Source: Bipolaris cookei (taxonomy: Eukaryota; Ascomycota; Dothideomycetes; Pleosporales; Pleosporaceae). From it: a stretch of 64,000 nucleotides of DNA. How positions within the stretch are numbered: the stretch's first letter is position 1; each line of letters starts with the position of its first letter. Location: positions 186,001 through 250,000 of the forward strand of contig NRSV01000025.1 of NCBI GenBank assembly GCA_002286855.1. The letters are read 5' to 3'. Made by a program: the position numbers and the translations under genes. The notes below the pieces were generated by a model. It was not told where the DNA came from. It was given only the letters and a program-made list of their open reading frames with translations, and ran no database searches. Of this stretch, positions 22,315 through 33,366 are shown piece by piece.

Positions 22315-25300
22315 ACGCCTGCGAAGGAACAATCAGCCAGCATGGCTGACTGTTTCTTTTGATGACGCCATGACTGATGACGCTGCTGGTGCGCAATGAT
22401 ACCAAGGCCTAGGCAATGTCTATCCCTACCTTCTTTTTTTGGTCCTTGTGGCCGTACTCTTTGGACCCTTTTTGGTCGCCTGTGTATAGTTTCTGACCTG
22501 GCGCGAACCCTGTGCTTTGATCTCTGTTCGACGTTGCTGATAGATGATGACCTTCAAGCATTGCCTTTTTGGTTGGAACTTGGTAGTGGGACAAGCATGC
22601 AAGCGCAAGCATTGGTACATACACTGGGGAGGCAGAAGGTTTTACTGCATTTTTGATTTTTTTTCTATTGCTGGTGGCATTTTCATTTTACAAAAGTATA
22701 GACACTGGCCCTTGGACGAGGCACCGCTGGGCCCTTGAAGAATTTACATAGAGCAAAGTCCAATAACAGTCTCCATGCACATTGTGCGCGCTTGCCTGCT
22801 GTGTGAAGTGAAGGATGGGAGACGGTTGCCAAAGAGTGGTACTCTAGAGCAAAGATGGGGCTGGGTGACATTGTCGGAGCTGCAGGGCGTGTGCCACCTA
22901 GTCGCTGCACGGCTATGAGATTCGCCGGTCTTCCCCTCTCTGCCAATACCTGCCCTGCATGCCAAACGCGGGACAGACGCAAGCCAAGTACACGCAGAGA
23001 TTTTTGCTGACTTGGATCGCTGGATCGGTCAAGCTGCGTGCGCTAAACAGCGCCCGTCGCGGCTGGCAGAGGTCGCAGGTGATACTTGGACACATGCAGC
23101 GCACTCAACCGCAGTAGCAGCACCATGTGCCACGGCCTCTCTTAGGCTGTCAAGGCTAATCAGCGCTTCAAGGGGGAAATGGAGGGCAGGGCGATAGAGT
23201 CTCGCCAGAAGGGTAGCCGCTTACGGCGACAGGACTTCGCTGAGCGCGGCTGGCAAAGATCCGAGGACGAGGTAGCCAGAGCGGCACAATCACGGCACCA
23301 GCACAGCCCACTCATCACCCCACGACTGACGCACTCACTCACTCACCATCCGACGCCCGCTGCATGAGTAGCCACAAGGCACAGAGGATCATGTTGCACA
23401 TGGCCCCTCCCCCTCCCCCCAGACATATGCTGTTGTTTCGTCAGACGCAAAGACCGAACGCCTGAGCTACTTAGTCGTCAACATCTTACATGCATCATCG
23501 TCTCTGGTAGCAACTCGAACAGGAACCAGGCCAGAGGGTCCTGCGAACCGCAAACAGCACATGACAAAAAAGCAATAGTCTTCTTGTTCCTGGTATAGTT
23601 CCCCGTCAACGGAGAGAAGCGAACCGCCTAGGTAGTCGCGCCTTGAGGAAAAGTACAAGCGTTCCAATGGCGAAAATCACTCATGCAAAAAGGAACCCAC
23701 CAGGACAGCAATTCTCTAGCCGCGACGGACACGCCCGCTCAGCACACTGTCTGTTTTGTGGGGGTGCGCGAAACAGTGCGCATCCCAAACGCTTGTTTGC
23801 ATGGCTGTCGAAATCCTCGGCCCTTGCGGATTGAGGCGAGGGAAAGGCTACAAGCTGCCGTTGCTTACCAGCGCCTGAACAGGTAGTGGCAGCGGCCATG
23901 ATCCGAAAAAACCGAGCCCACCCCCATCATCATCATCATCATCATCATCCATCATCGTACCGACATCATCCCGTTGCCCATCTGTCCACACAGAAAGTAG
24001 CAACCCCAAGAGTCGCTGTCCTTACTGAACAACCTTGAGCTTATCATTCTTGTTTCATCTACATACATATCCCCTTGACTTGTCACATTGCCCATTTCCC
24101 CTTTGAGTTTGTCTCTGTTCTCGGAGACTGCTCCTAGTCCAGCCTTTCTCTCTACTAGCTCATATTATTCTCCTCCAAACACAAACCAAAAAAAATACCT
24201 GAAATCCGATCGTCACCGCCTCACGGCCCTGGTGCGTGTTGCGTAAACCCCCCACCCACCCTTGTCCGGACCCTTGCTCGGCACCTCTCTTTTCGTGCCA
24301 AAAAATGCCCTTGAGAATGGTCTAGTCGATCACGAGTCCCTGGATCTCAAAACTTGGCTTTTTTTTCTTTGGGATTATCGTTGCACGCACACAGATACAC
24401 GTGCACTCACACTTTCGAAGCGCAACAGCCAGCTGCAGTGAGGCGGGCATGATGTCAAAGGTTCTGTAAAATGAGTGGGGGTTGCGTGGCTCTGAATTCG
24501 CAATGCGCTAGCTGACTCGGTGTGCGTAATCGAACTTGTTCTTTGCCTCGCTCTGCTTGTAATGCGCTTTGTGCGGTTGGCTGATGAAAAAAGTGTTCGC
24601 GTTGCTCTTTCGGCGGTACTTCTCGGCTTGTTATTACCTTTCAGGCTCTTACCGTGGGGCATATTTGCCCTGGTATCGCCCGATGGCCAGGGACACCCCC
24701 CATCGCCTGTGGCTTTGAATCGGCATCATCCATACGTCGTGTGGCTGCACCATAGCATTTGGGTGGCGCGATGTGTCTGTGAGTGGTCAAGGACATGGTC
24801 TTGACAGACGCAACATTCCGCGTCAGCAAATCTGCGACTACTTACTACTCTACCACGTCCTGCTTATTCCCCTTTCCCATCTACTCACGTGCTGTCATTC
24901 CACCTCTCTCCAGCACAAAGCTGCATACACAGTGACACATGCTCATATCAGGTTATGTACGCGAAAAAGGATCAGGCACATACATACTTCGTATATGTAA
25001 GTATGTCCGTTAACCCAACAAACCGGTACAACCCTGCGTCATCGGCCATGCCTTGATTCCTTCCTACATACATGCATCCCATATCTTCCCGCTACTGCTA
25101 CCACTCTCCTCCTCAACCAACACCAACCCCTGACAAGCACATGTTGCATCCAAACACGAGACGTGATCGTCACTCGTCAGCACGTATTTATGCACGGGGT
25201 CATGACATCGCGGCGTCCCCGACCCCCTGCCTCTCCTCAGAAAATAAGCACAGGTATGCATTACGCGAGGTGAAGGAATGAACAAAACCTTCTTTGTGAA

Positions 25301-26829
25301 ATGTAGCGGGCGGGGGTGTCGAATGGGTACGGTGCACGTGAGGTGAAGCTTGATAGTGAGATAACTCCTATATGTACATATCTACAGATGCCACCGGGCT
25401 CAGATCGACTGGGGTATTGAATGAGATCTGGATTGGAGTGAACATGCATATAAACTAGCGGAGCCGAGGTGGTTTTTGGGTGAGGTCTAGGCGGCCCTTA
25501 GTCGAGGACTGGGGAATCGCAGGTGGTGTTTGAATGTACGTTTGGTTTTCTTTAGCAATGGTGCTTGCTATGCGGATTTGGGAATGGGAATGTTTTTTTT
25601 TGAGGGGAAGGGACGGTTCGGAAACTATCGAGAATGCAGAGCTGAATGTGCTTCAACCTCACTTATCTTGAGTTGGTGCAACATCAACGCGGTGTTAAAC
25701 CGCCCAAAGCGGTATAACCAACGAGCGCAGGCGAAAGGTGTATCTTGAAGTCTGTTCTTTTTCTCATCCTCCTGTTTCTCTTTCTTGAATTAATTTCTCC
25801 AGAGGAACACTACAGAAATTGCATTGGAAAAGACATGAAAAAAAAATATTGCATATAGCACTACTATACCTGCTTACCCTTTCTACAACAATATATAGAA
25901 TCTTAAACCCGACACCATTTCCTCACCCATATCTTCATTCTTCAGAAAGCATTTTCCTACTCCACCCAGACTCCACGATCCCTGACATATATATATAGAG
26001 AGAGAAGCCTACACGCCTTTCTTACCCCACAATCCACCCTCAATCCCACAACGCAGCGGGAATGAAAAAGAACCAGTGTCATCATCATTGTCTGCTTGCT
26101 GGACATGGGTAGAAGGACTGAAGAGAGGCTGTTGGAGTATGATAGTAAAAAAACATATACGCATTGATGAAGTTGGGAATGTAGATGCTGCAGTCAGATG
26201 GTTAAAATAAATAAATAAAAGGTCTCAAGAGCATCAGAAGAGCGAGAAGCTTCAGAGAGAAGAGAGAACCAACTTATTACGTGTTAAGACGAAGACAAAA
26301 GCGGAAGAAGCGTGGTATAGATTAAAAAGGGGGATAGGAGTAGGTAGTTTGGGTAATATGAAAAGTATATTATGCTCTATACGCCCTCGCCCTTGACTAC
26401 GACACAGCCCACAAAAACCTCGAGTTTCTTCCTATATCAACGCGAAACTCTATATCCCAACATCCCCAACGGAGACTCATCGGTTCATCGGCCGGCTGGC
26501 CAATTTGTTTCTTTCCTTCTCTCTCTCTCTCTCTCCCTTCTATACTGTGCGAGTCGAAAGCTACCTATCCCAACATTACCTAAACCACAAAAATGTGACA
26601 TTTGCCAACCCCCCCAACCCACCCAAAAAAAACTAAATAACTATTATCTTCCCCAGCCGTCAAACCAATACCTCATCTCCGTACGTATTCAAAACTGCAT
26701 ATGTAGAAAAAGAGAACAAAATCATATATTACATTTACACACCTCCTCATACCATCTTCCTTAATGGTATTCAGAAACCCGCTTACCTCCCCCCCCCTCC
26801 CCCTCCTCCTCTTCTTCATCCCATCCCAC
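22315..26829. other. 4.5 kb region without a recognised gene
   Basis: Scanning both strands shows only short open frames with no family resemblance. Noted content: a cat repeat at about 23928-23958; pyrimidine-rich, promoter-like stretches at 24000-24250 and 24850-25150; and AT-rich sequence with poly-A runs at 25780-26350. A CT repeat at 26516-26536 and the frame 26372-26764 look like the 3' flank of the minus-strand gene at 26830. An unannotated non-coding transcript is possible; I cannot support one. Confidence 0.45.
23928..23958. repeat. CAT microsatellite
   Basis: About nine cat units with one interruption. Confidence 0.85.
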
Positions 26830-28067
26830 CTACCTCAACGCCTCCTCCCCAAAACTATCCTGATACACATACGTTGTCGTCGTCACCGGCGCCCCCCAAT
26901 TAATCGGCTGATACCCACTAAACAAGCTATCGCCCAGCTGATACCCCGGTTTACTAAAGTACGATGACATGCGGCCCATGAGAACGGGGGGCGCGGCATA
27001 GTCGTCTTCTTCATAGTATTCGTCGTGCGAGATGGGGGGGTAGACGGATTGGTTTTGCCAGTAGGGTGGCGTGGGGTCGATATGGAGGCTGTTTGTGCGG
27101 CGGGGGGAGGCGGGTGGCGAGGTTTGGGTTGTTGCGTTTGCGTAGGCGGGTTTCGGAGGAGAGGGTTGGGGGCGGGCGGGGGAGTCGTGGCAGCCGCACG
27201 TGCATTTTGAGGGGTCGGGTTGGGTGGGTTTTTGTGGGTGGGTGGTATTCGTGTTCGATGTGTTTTGCGCTTGAGGTGGCATTGTGGGTGTGGCGAGAGA
27301 CTCCGTTCGTATATTTTCTTGCTCCTCCACTAGATTCGACTCAAACTGACGACCTGTTCGGTTCTTTGGTGATAAATCGTGTTCCACTTCTTCCACATTG
27401 GGGCCCATGGCACTCCATTGCGAAAGGTAAGAAGGGCGCACTGGCTGGCTGGTCTGCCCTTCTATGATTGTATCTCCCAGTAACGATATGTCAGAGTTCG
27501 TCCGGGAATTTGTATAGCTTAGGCTAGGCGGCCGGCTCGTTCGATGCGAACTTATCGAACTCGATCTCTTACTCTGCCTCGTCTCGCTCATAACACTGTC
27601 GGATCGCACACTTGTTTCTGACAACGGCCGCAGAAACGAAACCGTCCTCGACCTCCTCAGCGCTTGCTTATCATGCTTCTCTTCATCGTCTGCTGGCACT
27701 GGTTTCCTAACTTCTGGCTCTTTGTACTCTAGTTTTCCATTCTTATCCGACGCAAAGTACTCTTCACCACGACCAAAAACCACCTGGAGGGATTCAAAAT
27801 CGCGTGTTGTGCCGTCGCTAGGATACAGCCAGTCTTTCAATGCAGGTGGAAGTCCATAGCCATCTTGCTAGTGTGAGTACGGAGTTTTCATCGGCATATC
27901 GGTAAACACCCACCTTGTTTGTATTCTCCCCCCTTTGTTTTCCAACAAAGATAGTATCGCTCAAACGCGCCGAATGCGCAGACAATAAGATCATCCAAAC
28001 TATCTGGATGATTAGGATCCTCGGGTATCTCTCCCAGTCGTTTATACAGCCGTGTCGAGGCGTCCAT
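26830..28067 (-). CDS. Fungal protein of unknown function, conserved-looking N-terminus
   Basis: Two exons on the minus strand: 28067-27914 and 27863-26830, giving 395 residues. The phase-1 intron uses donor GTGGGT and an acceptor ending caag. The N-terminal 85 residues (MDASTRLYKRLGEIPEDPNH, then LDDLIVCAFGAFERYYLCW and LPPALKDWLYP) look like a small globular domain. The rest is Ser/Pro/Thr-rich and disordered-looking, with one Cys-rich spot (CTCGCHD, about residue 274). I do not recognise the family. The ATG at 28067 was chosen because the domain begins directly after it; no function is proposed. Confidence 0.75.
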
Positions 28068-29003
28068 GGTGTGTTGCTCGTGAGACGCCAACAATGATGC
28101 GTAAGAAAGTGCTTGTCGCAACCTGAAATGCGAACTACAAATATTTAAAAAAAAGTAGCCAAAAGCACTAGAAAAAACTTTCCAGAGGATCCAGCGGGGT
28201 TCCAAAGTTTAATCAAAAGTTCCAGTTGGTATAATGGTCCAGCCAGTTATCAACCCAGCAAATTGTCCAGTTCAACGCCCTTCACAAAAGTCCGCTAGTC
28301 CAACTGACCATAGTTATCATAACTCTCCTATTGATTCCCATCATCTTTCTATCAGACCACAAATGCTACAGTGTACTCTTGGGCTCGCATGATACATTCC
28401 TCATCCGCGACGTTGGCCTAAAACGTGCCGGAAGTTCTGAAGCAGTGGCAGCATCCTTGTCAGTTTCACATTTTGGTCAGCGGTCGGGGCCGCAGCGTAA
28501 ACAGTCGGGTAGACGGAAAGATCCATTCAAGAGTCCGTGGCTACAGTTAGCGAGTCTAGAGGTAAAGTGTGCTTCGGGAGGCGAATCTGGTGATGTGGAT
28601 GGATGTTGTGGCGGAAGAGCGATGGAAAACCGCGCGGTGTAAGGGCGCTCAAATATACTCTCCGTAAATCGCGCATCGGGTACGTGGCATGCTCGCCGAT
28701 CGCCCCTATCCTGCAAGGTACAGGAACACTAATATATGACGCTTGTCTTAATCAAAAGAATCGGAAATTGTGCGATCATCTGCTGTGTGCAAAGGGATGC
28801 CGGGAGAAAGGTGCGCGTTGATGAGTGAATAGGGAGATTTTTTGCAACCATTGAATTCGGCGCGCATATATCCCTCATGCAAAATTCTTTTCGAAGAAAA
28901 TCAAACTGCTAAATTTTGTAACGAGACTATGGTTAGAGAAATGGGCTTCTCTATGGAATCCAAGAGTACTACACTTAGACTGCATTTTCTACAACACTCC
29001 CAT
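28068..29003. other. Intergenic region between two unknown genes
   Basis: This is the promoter of the 26830-28067 gene and the 3' flank of the next minus-strand gene. No gene was seen. Confidence 0.5.
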
Positions 29004-31238
29004 TCACTTCCTTCTCTCGTCCCTCCCCCTCATATTCGTACTAGCGCTTCCCTTATCCTCCTGACTGACCAAGCCGTCAATCTCTCTGAAAAGCGCAGAT
29101 GTAGTCTTCCTGCCAACAGTAGCAGATCTCGACCGATTCGGCGCAACTGGAGGAGCAATCTGCCTCCCCGAACTAGACATGTTCCTCTCTCTGCCTACGT
29201 ACCCTCCACCTATCCGATTACTCATACCCTGGTTACCCTTCCCAGTTGTCATAGTTCGAGCGAGTGATTGGCGACCCGGCCCAGGACCAGATTGCACTGT
29301 CGGTTTAGGTGATGGGCGAGCCAAGACAGGTTGCTCGGAAGATGAGCGCTCCCTTTGCTGCCGAGCTGAGGGAGGCCTCTGGCTAGATGATTGAGATGTC
29401 GATCTCTTCGCTGGGCTTTGCGAGTTTTGAGATGTTCTAGAGGCTGTAAGCCGCTGTGAAGAAGAAGCTCTCACGGGACCAGACACCGCTGGGTCTTCCC
29501 GTACAGACGGTGTCCGCTGGCGTGGAGGTGTTATTGGTCGTTCGATAGATGTATTCGGTGTAGGTTTCGCTACTACTGGTTGTTGAGGTCGCATTGCCAA
29601 TGCCATCGCCTGCTTCGTTTTCGATACCGCCAGAGCCAAAGGTGCTGGGGTGGGAGACAGCTGAGGTCGTACACTGGCGACTACTGGCTCTTCCAATACC
29701 TCGCCATCATTGGAGTACATGGAAGACGTATTGCTATTAACACGTGATCTACGTTCGTTTGACCGTCCCCGTAATTCGTCTTTTGAATTTTGTGCTGCTG
29801 CCATGGCTTCAAATTTCAGGGCTTGTGCCAAAGCTCGTGACCCGCTGTTTCTATTAAGCTTAGGCGTAGTGCGACTCTCTTTTGTAGGTGTGGACTGTAA
29901 AACTGGAGGCGAAGATTCTGTTTCGATAGGAGGCGCCCGATTTGTATTATCTGGTATTGATTGGGGTTGTTCTGGTTCGGAGACAGACTGGCCCGTGACT
30001 TGCTGATCGCCGACATCTGGCACATTGGTATCTTGGACTTTAATGGCGGGACCAGCAACTGGCGCCTCACTTTCTGCTGTTTCGAGCCTCTTTGTTTCTG
30101 CAACGTTCTCAGGCTCTTCTCTTGTCGCTGGAGTGTACGCTGGCGGTGGGGTGGGTGCTCTGAATACCAAGGATTCTATCATAGGGGGCGGGTTCTCAAA
30201 GATCGACTTTGGAATCTTCATCGGTCTGTACTTGTACGATTCTTGAGCACCCTCTTCCGACGCCTTCTCATCTACCACGCCGGGATTCGATACCAATGGT
30301 GCTTCGGCAAGCGGCTGGTCTGTCGGCGCCTCTTCCTTTGTATCAACAGCTCTTGTTGTTGTTTGGTCTTGCTGTCGTGCATTCGTCTCCTTTTGGAACC
30401 TCTTTTCCTTTCGACTCAACTCAATCTCCAACACCCTTGTTCCAGGCTCGAGTTTTGATTTCAGTCCATCGTCGTCGAGGTCAAAGTACAATCCCCATAG
30501 ACCAGGCGCTTGCTCTACTGCACACCATCCCTCCCAGCCATCGAATGTGAGCCGGCGATCTTGTCGTGTACAGTCAAATGGCCCAGTGAGATTAGGTTGT
30601 GCGTCTGTGCGTACACCATACTTGACTTCGCAAGTCTCTTTGTCGATGTAAACCCAGTTCATAATTGGAGCAACATCAGTGATGGTCGTGACAAGGCCTT
30701 CATACTTTGTGTCCGGGTAAGGCAAGTAATACCCGGCATATGGATGTCCAGGCAGGCTTCCATCTTCGGTCCCAGTATCAATCCATAGCTTTCCGTTCCT
30801 CAGAACGACCTGTCGCCCGTTGATTTCCCGACTGCGGTTGGATGATTTGACGCATGTTGCGATGAGATTACAACGACGGGCGCGATGCTCTTCCCTCTTT
30901 TCTTTGGATTGGGACTGGCGTATTGCTTCCTGTGAGCCAAGTAGGCCTGGGGCTGTAATCGTTGCTATGAGGATCGAGAGGACCATCTTGGACGTTGTGC
31001 GTCCAGTCGGCGGTGTTTGGGGTGGAGTAGAGCGTGGGGGCCTGGCATATTCGCCATAGCTAGTGAACCGCAATCAACATGGTCTATGCATGCTGTTGCT
31101 ACTGCTTAGCGTATATTGCCTCGCGACTACCATGATCTGATGCTCGTCTGATGAGGAATAACAATGTGCCGGCTGAGACGCGTACCTTGGACCCTGACAA
31201 CCCCTTGTATGTTTCAGCTTTACACGCGCCACAACCAT
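29004..31238 (-). CDS. Fungal protein of unknown function with one conserved globular domain
   Basis: Proposed exons 31238-31186 and 31059-29004 (702 residues). The first exon is tentative: it joins GGTCCAAG to CTATGGCGAA and gives QGPSYGEYARPP. If it is wrong, the first ATG in the main exon is at 30986. After a weakly hydrophobic stretch (MVLSILIATITAPGLLG) comes a compact domain: REINGRQVVLRNGKLWIDTG (split here), LPGHPYAGYYLPYPDTKYEG, then ITDVAPIMNWVYIDKETCEV, PFDCTRQDRRLTFDGWEGW and LWGLYFDLDDDGL. The C-terminal 450 residues are Pro/Ser/Thr/Arg-rich and disordered-looking. I recall similar proteins in other filamentous fungi, but with no assigned function. Confidence 0.75.
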
Positions 31239-31626
31239 AGCATGACACGACCCAGGCTGTTCATGGAACCGCTGTCGATCTTCGCGTCTGGATGCAGAGA
31301 CTCGTTTCTGCAATCATGCTAGTACGAGACTCGAACGATAGTAGCCCATCTCAAACGCAGGGAGTGCCGCACAAGCGGTTTCGGCGCCTCAACCCAACGT
31401 GGTGCAGCAGCAGATAGGAGAGCAGCTTGTGGTAGCCAGAGGCCTCAGTACATACCCATATATAAGGCAAACATGACACTCATTAAAGGGCAGTACAGTT
31501 AACCTGCACCGCCTTCTCATATTCTACATTCATTCGACAAACGGCCTGGAGCCCATCGAACCTGAGAGTCCTGCATAATCCTTAATACCAACACCACTCT
31601 CCCAACTCTACACTTCAACCCCCAAC

Positions 31627-31954
31627 ATGTCGACAATGTAAGCTGCATCCTGACCAGGGTATTCCGCATTTGCTAACTGGCGTCAGGGAATCCACCATCC
31701 GCCCAACAGGCTACGGCTCCGACTCTGAGAGCGATGGTCAAGCATCTGGCGGCCGCAAAGTCTCTGCCAATGTCGGACCCGTCCCGTCCTCCGCTACACT
31801 CAACCGCCCGGCAGGCAACATCATCAAAGGACCCGTAGACGACAACGGAAAGCAAAAGGACGCTGCTCTGTTGATTGGAATTAAGCTGGATTTGGAGGCG
31901 GAAATTCATCTGACGGCACGAATTCGTGGAGACATTACGATTGGATTGTATTGA
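31627..31954 (+). CDS. Small conserved-looking fungal protein, 92 residues
   Basis: Two exons: 31627-31637 (only 11 bases: ATG TCG ACA AT) and 31687-31954. The joined frame reads MSTMESTIRPTGYGSDSESD and ends with LLIGIKLDLEAEIHLTARIR and GDITIGLY. The C-terminal half looks like a beta-rich segment, while the N-terminal half is Ser/Gly/Asp-rich. The splice uses GTAAGC and a cag acceptor and restores frame. The larger exon alone would lack a good start. No function is known to me. It is divergent from the gene ending at 31238 and convergent with the snoRNA host gene. Confidence 0.7.
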
Positions 31955-32248
31955 GCTACTGGTGAAATCGGAGGAAAAAAAGGTTAACGCAGCCTTCATC
32001 GGAAGTGTAAGACATCAGCGATTTGATATGCAGAACTAGCGGTGGAAATGGTCCACTCATTGGCTACCCGAGCATGGGACAAGAAATACGAATGATAGAA
32101 TCTTTTGTAACCCTGTTCGCAACATATTATGCATCGTTGCCTATGTGGCACAAGAAGTGCTGGTATCACGGCGGAAAACATAAAGCTCTGTTCAGAAAGT
32201 CAGCATTTGCTGTTTGAAGATTGTGAAGCAAATCATCAAGTAAAAGGC

Positions 32249-32339
32249 GCTGATCAGATTCATGCCCTGTCACAGGCAGTTATCACCATTGCCGTAGCTC
32301 GGTAGACCGTCGTGATAAATTGAATGTTCATCTTATAAG
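32249..32339 (-). ncRNA. Box C/D snoRNA 6 (snR73/U35-like)
   Basis: A degenerate box C AAGATGA is at 32334-32328, D' CCGA at 32302-32299 and box D CTGA at 32257-32254. The guide TCACGACGGTCTA (32315-32303) is complementary over 13 bases to LSU rRNA tagaccgtcgtga. The fifth base from D' selects the first C of gacc, equal to yeast 25S C2959, the target of snR73 and human U35. A GCCTGT/ACAGGGC hairpin lies between D' and D. Intronic (32369-32210). Confidence 0.87.
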
Positions 32340-32468
32340 AGAAAGGAGCAAAGGCAAGGTCTGACATACCACATTCTAAAGTTCATGCTTGCAAATATGG
32401 CAAGATCCTATGCAACCCATCAGTTGCTAATTCTGATCGATATGATATTCAACAAGCAGGTTGTGACT

Positions 32469-32549
32469 GCGGATCAGACGTGACGGTTCTCGTCGTCGCC
32501 GGAGCTTGGACATATGCTTGTCTTTGTTTGTGTCGTTTCATCATTGCAG
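32469..32549 (-). ncRNA. Box C/D snoRNA 5 (snR74/U27-like)
   Basis: Box C ATGATGA is at 32544-32538, D' CCAA at 32509-32506 and box D CTGA at 32477-32474. The guide AGACAAGCATATG (32523-32511) is perfectly complementary to the 5' end of SSU rRNA, catatgcttgtct. Position five from D' selects the A equal to yeast 18S A28 (human A27), the target of yeast snR74 and human U27, whose guide has the same core. Intronic (32574-32408). Confidence 0.9.
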
Positions 32550-32660
32550 AGGGGAATGTGGACGATGAGCGTACCGTTTTCATTGTGGGGATATAATATC
32601 TGAGATTATGTCAGCGAATGCGTCTGTAAAAGTAGCACAACAAGTTGAGAAGACGCAAGT

Positions 32661-32750
32661 GTGGATCAGTTGACATGAATGGATATATTTTGATTTAAGT
32701 CTTCACCGGGCGAACCCGTCGGACTCGTCATCAATTGTTCATCATTTCGC
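32661..32750 (-). ncRNA. Box C/D snoRNA 4 (snR75-like, with a second guide)
   Basis: Box C ATGATGA is at 32745-32739, D' CCGA at 32722-32719 and box D CTGA at 32669-32666. The D' guide GATGACGAG (32732-32724) is complementary to LSU ctcgtcatc and selects the G equal to yeast 25S G2288, the snR75 target. The D guide ATCCATTCATG (32684-32674) is complementary to LSU catgaatggat, about 20 bases downstream of the first site, and would select the C before atgaatgg (about C2308 in yeast count). Intronic (32779-32624). Confidence 0.86.
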
Positions 32751-32871
32751 AAGAAGTAACGAAAATAGAGTATGCTTACCAGTTACCTGCTCTGTCATAT
32801 ATTTGAAGATAGACTATTAGAACGTTAGCCAATGGCCAACTTAATTCGTGCAGCCATGTAAGACATTGAGA

Positions 32872-32961
32872 AGCGATCAGTTCGGCGAGGTTTCTGAGGC
32901 CTGCCATAAAAGGCGTATCCGTCAAGAATTATCGGAGCCCAGTGCCGTATCATCATTGAAT
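32872..32961 (-). ncRNA. Box C/D snoRNA 3 (snR76-like)
   Basis: Box C ATGATGA is at 32956-32950, D' CCGA at 32935-32932 and box D CTGA at 32880-32877. The D' guide GCACTGGGC (32945-32937) is complementary to LSU rRNA gcccagtgc. The fifth base from D' selects the third C of ccc, equal to yeast 25S C2197, the snR76 target. No target was recalled for the D guide. Intronic (32991-32814). Confidence 0.83.
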
Positions 32962-33069
32962 GGGGCGGTTGAAGGGAAGAGTAGTGCATACCGACTAGTC
33001 TGCGTAACATTCCCGTTAGCAAAAAGATCATACAAATAGCGGAATGAGCTGGATTTTCAAGTGGAAGAA

Positions 33070-33161
33070 AATAATCAGAAACAGCCATAGTTTATCGGCA
33101 CAGGCAGAAGCCTTGGTCGGTAATTTCCAGCGTGCCGAAGCACAAATGATCATCATTGGAA
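33070..33161 (-). ncRNA. Box C/D snoRNA 2 (snR77-like)
   Basis: Box C ATGATGA is at 33156-33150, D' CCGA at 33120-33117 and box D CTGA at 33078-33075. The guide GCTGGAAATTA before D' (33131-33121) matches the complement of SSU rRNA taattccagc except for one extra A. Position five points to the U equal to yeast 18S U578, the snR77 target. A GTGC-TTCG-GCAC hairpin lies between box C and the guide. The D guide matches no rRNA segment I can recall. Intronic (33196-33000). Confidence 0.78.
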
Positions 33162-33366
33162 AAGTTGGGTAATGTGAAGAGAAGAGGAAGACGTACCAAA
33201 GAGAGCCTAAAAGGGCAGATCCTAATTTGTGCAGTGATGTGCAAACAGGCGAACAGCTATGCACACAGTAGTTGCATTGTGTTAGATGCTTGTTAGCAGA
33301 TGAGCTACTATTGTTGGTTAGCCAAATGCCTTCTCTGCAAATGCAAAAAGTATAGGATGAGCTAGT

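Noticed and set aside
32170..32245. Seventh box C/D snoRNA (ttgatga ... ctga) after the sixth one
   Set aside because: The box spacing is only about 40 bases and falls across a splice acceptor; no rRNA guide could be recognised.
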